From Ruixingdingia sedimenti (GTDB lineage Bacteria; Pseudomonadota; Alphaproteobacteria; Rhodobacterales; Rhodobacteraceae): DNA of 50,449 nucleotides. The stretch covers positions 1 through 50,449 of the forward strand of contig NZ_JAVKPH010000028.1 in the NCBI RefSeq assembly GCF_031432425.1. Direction: 5' to 3'. Each line of letters starts with the position of its first letter. Positions within the stretch are counted from its first letter, which is position 1. The position numbers were made by a program, and so were the translations under genes. Under the pieces are notes generated by a model. It was not told the DNA's origin and did no database searches. It was given only the letters and a program-made list of their open reading frames with translations. Positions 25,216 through 33,857 of the stretch are shown here, piece after piece.

Positions 25216-25416
25216 GGCTGGCCCCCCCTTTGCCGCACCAGAGTGTCGGGGCCCGGGCGCGCTGACAAGGGGCCGTGCGGCCGCCGGGCGCAACGTCAGG
25301 GACGAGGGACCCCGGGGCGAGTGCAGAGGGCGGGAACCCTCGCCGCCGCGGCGATGAGAGGCCGCGCCCGGCTGCATCCTCAGGGACGGCGGCCTTCCGG
25401 CAACGCCGCCGCAGTC

Positions 25417-26019
25417 TCAGCGGCGGCGGTCGCGCCGGGCGCTCATCGGCTGGAAGGCCACGCCGACATGGGCGTCGCAATAGGGTTTTCCGGGCTGGGT
25501 CGGCAGGCCGCAGAACCAGAAATCCTCGGTCGCCGGGTCGCCGATCGGCCATTTGCAGGTGCGTTCGGTCAGTTCCATCAGTGTCAGCTTGCGGGCGCGC
25601 TTTTCCACCTCGCGGACCGAGGCCAGCGCCTCGGGGCTGATCTCGTTCTGCGCGGGCTGCGGCGGCAGGGGCGTGCCGGCGGGGACCAGCGCCTTGCGCG
25701 CGGCGGGGGCCGCGGCGGGGGCCTGCGGGGCAGGGGCGGCGGCCGCGGCGCGCACCGGTTCGGGGCGGGCGGCTTCCTCCGCCGCCTCGGCGGCGGCGGG
25801 TGCGGGGGCAGGGGCCTCTGCCACCGGCGCCTCTGCCGCGGGTTCCTCGTCCTCGGGCCGGCCGGTGCCGCCGACGCGGTTCGACAGGCCCAGGCGGTGG
25901 ACCTTGCCGATCACCGCGTTGCGCGTCACGCCGCCCAGTTCCTTGGCGATCTGGCTCGCGCTCTGGCCATCGGCCCACATCTTCTTGAGCGTCTCGACGC
26001 GCTCGTCTGTCCAGGACAT
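25417..26019 (-). CDS. gcrA: Cell-cycle regulator GcrA
   Basis: This 200-residue protein starts MSWTDERVETLKKMWADG and has the GcrA DNA-binding domain: SASQIAKELGG, then TRNAVIGKVHRLGL. A long alanine/proline-rich linker (residues about 55-130) leads to the C-terminal sigma-70-interacting domain, with CKWPIGDP, FWFCG and PYCDAH cysteines. GcrA recruits sigma-70 holoenzyme to methylated GANTC promoters in alphaproteobacteria. gapR follows 0.45 kb away on the other strand. Confidence 0.93.
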   Translation of the reverse strand: MSWTDERVETLKKMWADGQSASQIAKELGGVTRNAVIGKVHRLGLSNRVGGTGRPEDEEPAAEAPVAEAPAPAPAAAEAAEEAARPEPVRAAAAAPAPQAPAAAPAARKALVPAGTPLPPQPAQNEISPEALASVREVEKRARKLTLMELTERTCKWPIGDPATEDFWFCGLPTQPGKPYCDAHVGVAFQPMSARRDRRR

Positions 26020-26136
26020 GCATGACCTCCGGTCTGGTCCCGGCGGCGGCGGGATGCCGGGCGGGGCGGTATCTTGCGCGAACCAGATACAGGCTCGGGT
26101 CCGGTGGCGCAAGGGCCGCGCCGCAGATGCGGCGGA

Positions 26137-26352
26137 TCAGCCCAGAACGATGCCCGCGATCACCAGCGCCAGCCCGAGCGCCGAGACGCCGAGCGCGGCG
26201 AGGTTCAGCACCACGATCCGTTGCAGCCGCGCCCTGAGCGCCGCATCGTCGAGCCCCGCGCGCTTTGCCCGCGTCACCTGCCAGATGCACCAGAACAGCC
26301 CGCCGATGCCCGCGGCCGTCGCCGCCGTGCCCACCCAGATCAGCCCGCCCAT
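26137..26352 (-). CDS. Small two-helix membrane protein
   Basis: This 71-residue protein starts MGGLIWVGTAATAAGIGGLF. Two hydrophobic helices (about 4-25 and 48-70) flank a charged loop (RAKRAGLDDAALRARLQR). It has no recognisable family signature, but the clean helix-loop-helix layout and codon use support a real gene. It lies between gcrA and gapR; the ATG at 26352 places the first helix at the N-terminus. Confidence 0.6.
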   Translation of the reverse strand: MGGLIWVGTAATAAGIGGLFWCIWQVTRAKRAGLDDAALRARLQRIVVLNLAALGVSALGLALVIAGIVLG

Positions 26353-26419
26353 GCGATCCCCCGTCTTGCCGCCCCGTTGCCCTAGCCTGCCCGGCGCCCG
26401 CGCGCAACCCGGCCCCCGC

Positions 26420-26448
26420 TTGAACCCCGCCCGCCGCCCCGCTAGGGA
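26420..26448 (+). promoter_or_regulatory. Promoter of gapR
   Basis: TTGAAC (26420-26425), a 17-bp spacer and TAGGGA (26443-26448), 25 bp before the gapR start. Confidence 0.5.
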
Positions 26449-26473
26449 TGGGGCCGCAGACCCGGAGAGGCAC

Positions 26474-26728
26474 ATGAGCGATCCTATCGACACCTACGGC
26501 GTCACCGCCGACGAACTGCGCCAGTTCATCGAACGCTTCGAGCAGCTCGAGGCGGAAAAGAAGGACGTGGCCGAGCAGCAGAAGGAACTGATGGCCGAGG
26601 CCAAGGGCCGCGGCTACGACACCAAGGTGATGCGCAAGGTCATCGCGCTGCGCAAGCGCAAGCCCGACGACATCGCCGAGGAAGAGGCGGTGCTGGAGAT
26701 GTACAAGGCCGCGCTCGGGATGAACTGA
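26474..26728 (+). CDS. gapR: GapR-family (DUF2312) DNA-binding protein
   Basis: This 84-residue protein starts MSDPIDTYGVTADELRQFIE. The long coiled coil (FEQLEAEKKDVAEQQKEL) and basic KVIALRKRKPDD segment match GapR, the Caulobacter protein that binds overtwisted A+T-rich DNA ahead of replication and helps topoisomerases. The length is typical. CCGGAGAGG precedes the ATG. An inverted repeat of the interspersed family lies right after the gene. Confidence 0.9.
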   Translation: MSDPIDTYGVTADELRQFIERFEQLEAEKKDVAEQQKELMAEAKGRGYDTKVMRKVIALRKRKPDDIAEEEAVLEMYKAALGMN

Positions 26729-26770
26729 GCGTCCGGGGGCGTTCCCCCGGCGCACCCGCCGGCGCCCCGC

Positions 26771-26847
26771 GGGATATTTTCAGACAGAAAGTGAAGAAAG
26801 GCGGCCAAGTGTACAGCCCTTCTTCACTTTCTGTCCCCAAATATCCC
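26771..26847. repeat. Interspersed inverted repeat, copy 4
   Basis: Arms GGGATATTT-3-GACAGAAAGTGAAGA and TCTTCACTTTCTGTC-3-AAATATCCC, with GC hairpins outside both arms. It lies between convergent gapR and the sulfotransferase-like gene. Confidence 0.92.
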
Positions 26848-26900
26848 GGGGGTCCGGGGGCTGGCCCCCGGCGCCGGCGGAAGGGCCGGGCATGCGGAGG

Positions 26901-27776
26901 TCAGCTGGCGATGAAGGTGACGCCGGGGGTATCCGCGATCCGTTCCATATCGGCCTCGTAGGCGAGCGTGAGGCGCTCGACCAGTTCGTCGGTCCAGCCG
27001 GGCATGTCCAGTTCCACCTCGATCCGGTCGGGCAGGGCGAACTTGTCGAGGAAGGCCGACACGATCCGGCGGCGTTGCAGTTCCGTCTGCGGCGGGTGGT
27101 GGGCGAGGTAGTCGTGCATCCGGGCCAGCCCCTCGGGCGACATGATCGTGCGCAGGATGATGTCGGTATCCTCGAGGTCCAGCCCCGCCGGGTGTCGGGT
27201 CAGCACGCGCAGCAGTTCCGGCCAGATCAGCGGCGTGTCCTCGTCGGCCCAGACGGTCAGCGGGCTCTGCGGGCAGGCGGCGCGGATGCGGTCCACCAGG
27301 TCCGACCAAGCCAGCGCCGCGGGGTCGCAGCCCTCGAGGAACTCGGCATGGCTGCGGGTCTTCTGGCGTTCGAACAGCGCCGGCAGGAAGGTGGCCGGGT
27401 TGCGCAGCGCCAGCGCGAATTCCACCTGATGGCCGGGAAACAGCCCCGCCAGCGCGCGCGCCCGGTCGGGCCCCGCCGGGTAGAACTGGTTGCGCCGCAG
27501 GGCGAAGCGGGGAAAGCCCAGGAAGGCGTCCCATCCCATCACGGCGCGGCGCGCGTGTTCGTCCGGCAGGATGCCGTCCAGCAGCGCCGCCGCGCCTTCG
27601 GGCGTGGCGGGCTGGCCTTCCAGCGCCACCAGCGCGTCGCGCAGAAGCGAGCGGTAGATCCCGGGGTCGGGGATGCTGATGCCGGCCGGCGCCAGCCGGT
27701 CGCGGTTCGTCAGAAGGCACTTCACCAGCGCCTCGTCATCGGTGCAATGCGCCCCGAGGTGGAAAATCAGCTGCAT
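26901..27776 (-). CDS. Uncharacterised protein, possibly sulfotransferase-like
   Basis: This 291-residue protein starts MQLIFHLGAHCTDDEALVKC. The opening beta-strand and loop LIFHLGAHCT recalls the FHxGxxKTGT phosphosulfate-binding loop of sulfotransferase-fold proteins, but the Lys and Thr of that loop are replaced, so activity is doubtful. The rest is a soluble alpha/beta protein (HQVEFALALRNPATFLPALF). No signal peptide or membrane helix. I do not recognise a closer family. Confidence 0.5.
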   Translation of the reverse strand: MQLIFHLGAHCTDDEALVKCLLTNRDRLAPAGISIPDPGIYRSLLRDALVALEGQPATPEGAAALLDGILPDEHARRAVMGWDAFLGFPRFALRRNQFYPAGPDRARALAGLFPGHQVEFALALRNPATFLPALFERQKTRSHAEFLEGCDPAALAWSDLVDRIRAACPQSPLTVWADEDTPLIWPELLRVLTRHPAGLDLEDTDIILRTIMSPEGLARMHDYLAHHPPQTELQRRRIVSAFLDKFALPDRIEVELDMPGWTDELVERLTLAYEADMERIADTPGVTFIAS

Positions 27777-27900
27777 CCGCCTGCCCTTCAACGGCTTGTT
27801 CTTGCCCGGCCCCGGCCCGGTTGCGCGGCCCGGCCCGCCTGCGCGCGGATCATAGCCGGATTTCTGGACAGGGAAACCGCTTTCCTGTAAGCCCGCGCCG

Positions 27901-29577
27901 ATGGCCGCCGAGCAAAAGAGTCACCTTTCCCCCCGCGCCCTCCGCCTGCCGCGGGTGGATGGCTGGTCCGTCGCCGCGGCGGCGATCGCGGCGCTGGTGC
28001 TGATGCCGGTGGCCGCCGTGGTCTGGATGGCCTTCAACCCGGCCGAGAACATCTGGCCCCATATGGCGGCGACGACGCTGCCGCGCTATCTGGCCAATAC
28101 CGGCGTGCTGATGGCGGGGGTGGCGGTGCTGACGGCGGCGGTGGGCACCGGGGCGGCGTGGCTGGTCACGATGTACCGTTTTCCGGGATCGCGCGTGCTG
28201 GACATGGCGCTGCTGCTGCCCCTGGCGCTGCCGGCCTATATCGGGGCCTATGCGCTGGTGGATCTGCTGGATTACGCGGGGCCGGTGCAGACGGCGCTGC
28301 GCGGGCTCATGGGCTGGCAGTCGGCGCGCGACTACTGGTTTCCGCCGGTGCGGTCGCGCGGGGCGGCGGCGGCGGTGCTGTCGGCGGCGCTTTATCCCTA
28401 TGTCTACCTGCTGGCCCGTGCGGCCTTCCGCGAGCAGTCGGCCAATGTCTACGAGGTCGCGCGCGCCCTCGGCGCCGGGCCTTGGGGGATGTTCTGGCGG
28501 CTCGGCCTGCCGCTGGCGCGGCCTGCGGTGGCGGCGGGCGTCGCGCTGGCGCTGATGGAGACGGTGAACGAATTCGGCGCCGTCACCTTCTTCGGCGTGC
28601 AGACGCTGACCACCGGCATCTTTTCGGTCTGGCTGTCGGGCGGCAATGCCGGGGGCGCGGCGCAACTGGCGCTGGTGAGCCTTGCGGTGATCTTCGCGCT
28701 GGCCTCGGTCGAGCGGGTGGGCCGGCGGCGGCTGCGGTTCCACCGCGCGGTGCGGCAGTCGCGGCCGGTGACGCCGCAGGCCCTGCGCGGGGCGCGGGGC
28801 TGGCTGGCGGCGGGGCTGTGCGCGGTGCCGGTCCTGGCGGGGTTCGTGCTGCCGGTGGCGGTGATCCTGCACCACGCCGCGGGGCGGCCCGCGGCATGGT
28901 TCGCGCCGGGGCTGGTGCGGGCCTTCACCAACACGCTGATGGTGGGCGGGTTCGCGGCCTTCGGCGCGGTGGGGCTGGCGCTGGTGCTGGTCTATGGGGT
29001 GCGGCTGTCGGGGCGGCAGGTGCCGCGGCTTCTGCTGCCGCTGACGACGCTCGGCTATGCCGCGCCGGGGGCGGTGCTGGCGGTGGGATTGCTGATCCCG
29101 ATGGCGGCGCTGGACCACCGGGTGGCGGATGCGGTGCTGGCGCTGACCGGGCACGATCCCGGGCTGATCCTGACCGGATCGGCGGCGCTGCTGGTGCTGG
29201 CCTATGTGGTGCGGTTCTTCGCCGTGGGGCAGGGGGCGGTGGACACCGCCTTCGGCCGCATCGCGCCGGGCCTGCCGATGGCCGCCCGGTCGCTCGGCCG
29301 CAGCGCGGGCGGGGCCTTGCGGGCGGTGCATCTGCCGCTGATGCGGGGCTCGGTCGGGATGGCGCTGCTGGTGGTGTTCGTCGATTGCGTCAAGGAACTG
29401 CCGGCGACGCTGCTGCTGCGGCCCTTCGGTTTCGACACGCTGTCCACGCGGGTCTACGAAAAGGCCAGCACCGAGGCCCTGGGCGATGCCGCCCCCCCGG
29501 CGCTGCTGGTCACGGCGGTGGGGGTGGCGGCGGTGCTGCTGCTGATGCGCGGCCTGTCGGCGCGCGGCCGGGGCTGA
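27901..29577 (+). CDS. Iron(III) ABC transporter permease (FbpB/SfuB-like)
   Basis: This 558-residue inner-membrane protein has two copies of the binding-protein-dependent permease fold, as in FbpB. EAA-type coupling loops are visible near EVARALGAGPWGMFWRLGLPLARPA and again at AARSLGRSAGGALRAVHLPLMRG; VDCVKELPATLLLRPFGFDTLSTRVYE is a highly conserved FbpB tail motif. The usual binding protein and ATPase genes are not adjacent, so partners are encoded elsewhere. tRNA-Thr follows on the same strand. Confidence 0.85.
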   Translation: MAAEQKSHLSPRALRLPRVDGWSVAAAAIAALVLMPVAAVVWMAFNPAENIWPHMAATTLPRYLANTGVLMAGVAVLTAAVGTGAAWLVTMYRFPGSRVLDMALLLPLALPAYIGAYALVDLLDYAGPVQTALRGLMGWQSARDYWFPPVRSRGAAAAVLSAALYPYVYLLARAAFREQSANVYEVARALGAGPWGMFWRLGLPLARPAVAAGVALALMETVNEFGAVTFFGVQTLTTGIFSVWLSGGNAGGAAQLALVSLAVIFALASVERVGRRRLRFHRAVRQSRPVTPQALRGARGWLAAGLCAVPVLAGFVLPVAVILHHAAGRPAAWFAPGLVRAFTNTLMVGGFAAFGAVGLALVLVYGVRLSGRQVPRLLLPLTTLGYAAPGAVLAVGLLIPMAALDHRVADAVLALTGHDPGLILTGSAALLVLAYVVRFFAVGQGAVDTAFGRIAPGLPMAARSLGRSAGGALRAVHLPLMRGSVGMALLVVFVDCVKELPATLLLRPFGFDTLSTRVYEKASTEALGDAAPPALLVTAVGVAAVLLLMRGLSARGRG

Positions 29578-29599
29578 GGCGCGCCCCTTGACCCGCCCC

Positions 29600-29629
29600 T
29601 TGACCCTGCCGCCCCCCGCCCGCTATCAG
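29600..29629 (+). promoter_or_regulatory. Promoter of the tRNA-Thr gene
   Basis: TTGACC (29600-29605), an 18-bp spacer and TATCAG (29624-29629), 8 bp before the tRNA 5' end. Confidence 0.5.
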
Positions 29630-29637
29630 AACGCAGC

Positions 29638-29712
29638 GCCGGCATAGCTCAGCGGTAGAGCGTCTGCCTTGTAAGCAGGGGGTCGGGGGTTCAAGTCCCT
29701 CTGCCGGCACCA
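29638..29712 (+). tRNA. tRNA-Thr (anticodon UGU)
   Basis: A 75-base cloverleaf with encoded CCA. The acceptor stem GCCGGCA pairs with TGCCGGC. The D-arm is GCTC-AGCGGTA-GAGC. The anticodon stem-loop TCTGC-CTTGTAA-GCAGG gives anticodon TGT. The T-loop is TTCAAGT. No intron and no integrase nearby. Confidence 0.95.
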
Positions 29713-29773
29713 GTCCACCCCCATGGCGCCGGTGCAGGTGCGCGGTTCCGGCCCGCGTGGCCCGCGCGTCCGC

Positions 29774-30550
29774 TTACAGCCCCGGCTTCATCCCCGATAC
29801 GGCAAAGCGGTGCTGGCCGAGGGCGGCAAGGCGTGCGCGGGACCAGAAAGGCCAGCGGCGGCTGTGCAGCGTGCGAAGGTTCTCGTGCCGCAGGCCGGTA
29901 AAGCCCGCATCGTCGAAAAGACCGGCGACATCCGGCGCGCGCAGGCCGCCGCCGAAGGGCAGTTGCGCCATGATCCGCCCGTGTTCGCGCCACTGCGCCG
30001 CAGTCACCAGGCTGTGGCTGTCCTGCATCCTGCCGAACAGCCGGTCCAGCAAAGGCAGGAGGCGCCCGATCAGGCTTTCGCGGGCAAAATCCCCGTCGAT
30101 GACCAGAAGCCGCCCGCCGGGTTTCAGGATCCGCAGCCATTCGTGCAGGGCGGCGTGGGGGTCGGGCAGGGTCCACAGAAGGTTGCGCGCGATGACGGCA
30201 TCGTAGCGGCCATCGGGTTCCAGCGTGTTTTCGGCGTCGCCGATGACGAAGCGGATGGGGGCGCCGGCCCCCTGCGCCTTGCGGCAGGCGCGGGCGAGCA
30301 TCGGTTCCGCGAAGTCCAGCCCCGTGGCCCTGAATCCCGCCTGCCGCATCAGAAGCGACATGGTGCCGGTGCCGCAGCCCAGATCCATGGCGTGGCGGCC
30401 CTCGCCCGGGCCGAGATGGCGCCGGATCAGCGCGCGCCAGGCGGCGGCCTCGGGCGCGGCCATCAGGCCATGGCCGGGGCTCCGGTCGTAGGTTTCCGCC
30501 CGGATGGCCCAATAGTCGCGGATGTCGTCCTTGATCGAGCGGTTCAGCAT
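29774..30550 (-). CDS. Class I SAM-dependent methyltransferase
   Basis: This 258-residue protein starts MLNRSIKDDIRDYWAIRAETYD. The SAM-binding motif I is MDLGCGTGTMSLLM near residues 54-67, with LDFAEPML as motif II and DAVIARNLLWTLPDPHAAL downstream; the layout is UbiE/type-11. The substrate is unknown. It starts 3 bp after the pseudoazurin stop, as the last gene of the run that begins with the metal/chelate ABC importer at 33805. A link to metallophore or porphyrin-like chemistry is possible but unproven. Confidence 0.75.
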   Translation of the reverse strand: MLNRSIKDDIRDYWAIRAETYDRSPGHGLMAAPEAAAWRALIRRHLGPGEGRHAMDLGCGTGTMSLLMRQAGFRATGLDFAEPMLARACRKAQGAGAPIRFVIGDAENTLEPDGRYDAVIARNLLWTLPDPHAALHEWLRILKPGGRLLVIDGDFARESLIGRLLPLLDRLFGRMQDSHSLVTAAQWREHGRIMAQLPFGGGLRAPDVAGLFDDAGFTGLRHENLRTLHSRRWPFWSRARLAALGQHRFAVSGMKPGL

Positions 30551-30553
30551 CGG

Positions 30554-30982
30554 TCAGTTCGCATCCCGCCGGGCGAGGATGTCCAGCATCCGCCGGCGCG
30601 CGGCCTCGGGCAGGTCGTCGGGCAGGTCGGCCCCGGTCGCGGGCCGGTCGCCGACCTGGATCAGCATCGCCATGCCCATGGTGTAATGGGGCGAGCATTT
30701 GATGCCCCAGATGCCTTCCGCATCCAGCGTGACCTCGATTTCCTCGTTGATCTTGCCGATGAACTTCTGGCCCCCTTGGGGGATCATGCCGGCGATGGTG
30801 GCGGCGTTGTGGCCGGGATCGGTGGCGAGGAACCGGACCGTATCGCCGGGCCGGATCACCAGATATTCCGGCTCGAACGGCATCGGGCCGGTGCCGTTGC
30901 GGTTGAGCATCCTGACCTCATGCACCTCGGCCATGGCCGCTAGGGGCAGGAGACTGGCAACAAGGGCGGCACGCAGCGGCAT
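30554..30982 (-). CDS. Pseudoazurin (type 1 copper protein)
   Basis: This 142-residue periplasmic blue-copper protein has a signal peptide (cleavage likely after AAMA, residues 15-18). The copper ligands are all present: H58, C96, H99 and M104 in CSPHYTMGM. MIPQGGQKF is the typical pseudoazurin loop. Pseudoazurins pass electrons to nitrite reductase, nitrous oxide reductase or peroxidases, usually in Rhodobacteraceae denitrifiers. Its place inside a metal-importer operon, with no denitrification gene near, is unusual. The start is 11 bp downstream of the ATPase stop. Confidence 0.9.
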   Translation of the reverse strand: MPLRAALVASLLPLAAMAEVHEVRMLNRNGTGPMPFEPEYLVIRPGDTVRFLATDPGHNAATIAGMIPQGGQKFIGKINEEIEVTLDAEGIWGIKCSPHYTMGMAMLIQVGDRPATGADLPDDLPEAARRRMLDILARRDAN

Positions 30983-30993
30983 GGGATGTCCTC

Positions 30994-31764
30994 TCACGAA
31001 AGGCGTTGGAAGGCGAAGACCGGGCGGCCCCCGCCCAGATGGGGGACAAGTTCGGCCTCGACGGCAAAGATCCTGCGAATCAGGGCGGGGGTCAGCACCT
31101 CGGCGGGGGGGCCGAGCGCCACGCAGCGGCCCGCCTGCATGACCAGAACCCGGTCGCAGCGCAGCGCGTGGTGCAGGTCGTGCAGCGCGATGACGGTGGT
31201 CACGCAAAGCCCGGCGATCAGGTCGAGGATGCCGATCTGGTGGTGAATGTCCAGATGGTTGGTCGGCTCGTCCAGCAGCAGGATCCGGGGGGTCTGGGCA
31301 TGCGCCCGCGCGATATGGACCCGCTGGCGTTCGCCCCCCGACAGCGAGGACCAGTCGCGCGCCGCCATATGCGCCATGTCCACGGCGTCGAGCGCCGCCG
31401 CGACGGCCGTGTCGTCCTCGGCGCGCCACGGCCGCAGCGGGCCGAGCCACGGGGTGCGGCCCAGTTCCACCGCCTCGCGCACGGTGATGCGGTCGCCGGT
31501 CTCGGCGGATTGCGCGACCAGCGCCAGATGCTGGGCGATCTGCCGGCGGCGCAGGCGGTCCATCGGCTGGCCGTGCAGGCAGACCCGGCCCCGGCAGGGC
31601 CGCATCAGCCCCGCCATGAGGTTGAGCAGCGTCGATTTGCCCGAACCGTTCGGCCCGATCAGGCCCAGCATCTCGCCCGGGTGCAGGCGCAGGCTGACAT
31701 CGGAAACGATATCGCGCCCCTGCACGGTGCGGCTGACGCCCATGACCTCCAGCAGCGGCGTCAT
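30994..31764 (-). CDS. Metal/siderophore ABC importer ATPase (FecE-like)
   Basis: ABC ATPase of 256 residues. Walker A is GPNGSGKST at residues 37-45 (K43), the Q-loop is in LALVAQSAE, the signature is LSGGERQRVHIARAHA, Walker B is ILLLDEPTNHLD, and the H-loop is ALHDLHHAL. FecE/BtuD family. Its start overlaps the permease stop (ATGA). Cargo could be an iron, cobalt or corrinoid chelate. Confidence 0.88.
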   Translation of the reverse strand: MTPLLEVMGVSRTVQGRDIVSDVSLRLHPGEMLGLIGPNGSGKSTLLNLMAGLMRPCRGRVCLHGQPMDRLRRRQIAQHLALVAQSAETGDRITVREAVELGRTPWLGPLRPWRAEDDTAVAAALDAVDMAHMAARDWSSLSGGERQRVHIARAHAQTPRILLLDEPTNHLDIHHQIGILDLIAGLCVTTVIALHDLHHALRCDRVLVMQAGRCVALGPPAEVLTPALIRRIFAVEAELVPHLGGGRPVFAFQRLS

Positions 31765-32798
31765 CGCTGCCGCCCCCGGATCATCACGATGGCGAAGGCC
31801 GGCGCGCCGACCAGCGCGGTGATCACGCCGATGGGCAGGACCTGCCCGGGAATGACGATGCGCGAGGCCACATCGGACACCACCAGGAACACCGCCCCCG
31901 CCAGCGCCGTGGCAGGCACCAGGCGGGCATGGCGGGTGCCGACCAGAAAGCGCATCGCATGGGGCACGACCAGCCCGACAAAGCCGATGGCCCCGGCGAT
32001 GGACACCATCACCGCCGTGATCAGCGCGGCCGTGCCGATCAGCACCGCCTGTGTGCGCCGCAGGTCGATGCCGAGCGATGCGGCGGCCTCCGCGCCGAAG
32101 GTGAAGGCGTCGAGCGCGCGCGCATACCACAGCGTCACCCCCAGCCCCAGGCCCGCGATCGGCAGCGCCAGCCATGTATCCGGCCAGCGCACGCCCGAAA
32201 GATTGCCCAGAAGCCAGAACATGATGCCCCGCGCCTGTTCGGCGCTGGCCGATTGCGCGATGATCAGCGCGGTCAGCGCGTTGAACATCTGCGACCCGGC
32301 GATGCCCGCCAGAATGATGACCCCCGCCCCGCGCAGCCCGGTTCCGCCGCCCGCGACATAGGCCAGCCCCGTGACCAGCGCAAAGGCGGTCAGCGCGCCC
32401 GCGAAGGCCCCGGCGGACATGCTGACCAACCCGCCGCCGATGCCCGCGACCGCGATGATGACCGCCCCGGTCGAGGCGCCGGCCGAGATGCCCAGCAGAT
32501 AGGGCTCGGCCAGCGGATTGCGCAAAAGCGCCTGCAGGATCAGCCCCGACAGCGCAAGGCTCGCCCCGCCGCAGGCGGCCACGACGGTCCGCGACAGGCG
32601 ATAGTGCCAGATCACGCTGGCGTCGATCACGTCGACGGCGCGGTCGGCCAGCCCCGCCTTGACCGCCAGCACCTCGATGACGGTGGATAGCGGGATCCGC
32701 GTCTCGCCCACCGCCGTGCCGAACAGCAGCGCCGCGGCCAGCACGGCGGGGGCCAGCCAGATCCAGCCCATGCTCCGGGTCGCGGGGCGCCGTGTCAT
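31761..32798 (-). CDS. Metal/siderophore ABC importer permease (FecCD family)
   Basis: Inner-membrane permease of 345 residues with about ten helices. WHYRLSRTVVAACGGASLALSG near residues 65-86, NPLAEPYLLGISAGASTGA and GFVGLVVPHAMRF are FecCD/BtuC marks. It overlaps both the binding-protein gene (32795-32798) and the ATPase gene (31761-31764) by ATGA junctions. Confidence 0.9.
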   Translation of the reverse strand: MTRRPATRSMGWIWLAPAVLAAALLFGTAVGETRIPLSTVIEVLAVKAGLADRAVDVIDASVIWHYRLSRTVVAACGGASLALSGLILQALLRNPLAEPYLLGISAGASTGAVIIAVAGIGGGLVSMSAGAFAGALTAFALVTGLAYVAGGGTGLRGAGVIILAGIAGSQMFNALTALIIAQSASAEQARGIMFWLLGNLSGVRWPDTWLALPIAGLGLGVTLWYARALDAFTFGAEAAASLGIDLRRTQAVLIGTAALITAVMVSIAGAIGFVGLVVPHAMRFLVGTRHARLVPATALAGAVFLVVSDVASRIVIPGQVLPIGVITALVGAPAFAIVMIRGRQR

Positions 32799-33805
32799 TT
32801 CGACAGGTCGAACCCGGCCAGCGCCTCTGCCAGCATCTCGAGCGCAAAGATCGACCGGACCGAGGGGTCCATCGCATGCGCCTGCATGGCCACGATGCGG
32901 CCCTGCTTCACCGCCTCCAGTTCGCTGGTCACGGGGTCGGAAGTCAGGAATTCGCGCTTCACCGCGATGTCGTCGGCGGGAAAGCGGCGGCGGTTCATCT
33001 CTGCCGTGACGATGAAGGTGGGGTCGGCCTTGGCGATGGTTTCCCAGCCCACGGTCGGCCATTCTTCTTGCGAGGCGATGACGTTCCGCACCCCCAGTGT
33101 CGACAGCATCCAGCCCGGCACCGCGTTCATGCCCGCGACATAGGGGTCGATCCCGATATCGGCCGACGAATACCAGAACACGCCCGACACGTTCTCGGGC
33201 AGGTCCAGCGCCCGGGCCTTTTCGACCGCCGCCGCCTCGCGCGCCTTCAGTCCGGCGATCAGATCCTCGCCGCGGTCTGAGACGTCGAAGATCATCGCCA
33301 GATCCGCGATCCCCTGATAAATCAGCGCGGTGTCGAACATGACCGTGCGCGCGCCGTCCATGCTTTGGGTATTGTCCTTGCCGATGCAGTCGGTGGGCAT
33401 GATCCAGCTGGGGATCTGCGCGTCGTCGAACATCTCGCGCGTGCCGACCACGCCCTGCGGGCCGATCATCCATTCATAGGCCGTCACCACCAGCCCGGGC
33501 CGCCGGGCCAGCACGCTTTCGAAACTGGGGGCGTTGTCGGCCAGCCGCGCGACCTTCGCGTCCACCCCGGCAAGTTCCGGCAGGACCGGGTTGATCCAGA
33601 GCGCGGTGCCGGCCACCCTGTCGCCCAGACCCAGCATATACAGGATCTCGGTGGTGCCCTGCCCGATGCTGACCACGCTGTCGGGGGCCTCGGGGATGGT
33701 GATCGCGTGGCCGCAGCTGGTCAGGGTCAGGGGGTATTCGGTTCCCGCGAATGCCGCCGGGGCAAGGGTGAGGGTGATGGCAATCGCCGCCGGCAGCCTG
33801 TGCAT
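32795..33805 (-). CDS. Metal/siderophore ABC importer periplasmic binding protein
   Basis: This 336-residue class III periplasmic binding protein has a signal peptide ending near LAPAAFAG (residue 21). SVVSIGQGTTEILYMLGLGDRV is the FepB/BtuF opening strand; WEWPTVGWETIAK-like segments and TAEMNRRRFPADDIA follow. The cargo cannot be read from the sequence. First gene of a five-gene run (binding protein, permease, ATPase, pseudoazurin, methyltransferase). A GGAGGAAAC site precedes the ATG at 33805. Its promoter region carries one of the three matching activator-type sites of the nitrile cluster, so a co-regulated cobalt or chelate supply is my preferred reading. Confidence 0.82.
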   Translation of the reverse strand: MHRLPAAIAITLTLAPAAFAGTEYPLTLTSCGHAITIPEAPDSVVSIGQGTTEILYMLGLGDRVAGTALWINPVLPELAGVDAKVARLADNAPSFESVLARRPGLVVTAYEWMIGPQGVVGTREMFDDAQIPSWIMPTDCIGKDNTQSMDGARTVMFDTALIYQGIADLAMIFDVSDRGEDLIAGLKAREAAAVEKARALDLPENVSGVFWYSSADIGIDPYVAGMNAVPGWMLSTLGVRNVIASQEEWPTVGWETIAKADPTFIVTAEMNRRRFPADDIAVKREFLTSDPVTSELEAVKQGRIVAMQAHAMDPSVRSIFALEMLAEALAGFDLSK

Positions 33806-33857
33806 GATGTTTCCTCCCGCACGTCGTTGTCCGAGCCGGTCCGCCCGGCTTGGTGCG

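Noticed and set aside
7605..26847. Interspersed inverted repeats as MITEs or a CRISPR array
   Set aside because: They are far apart, have no regular spacers, and no flanking target duplications were visible.
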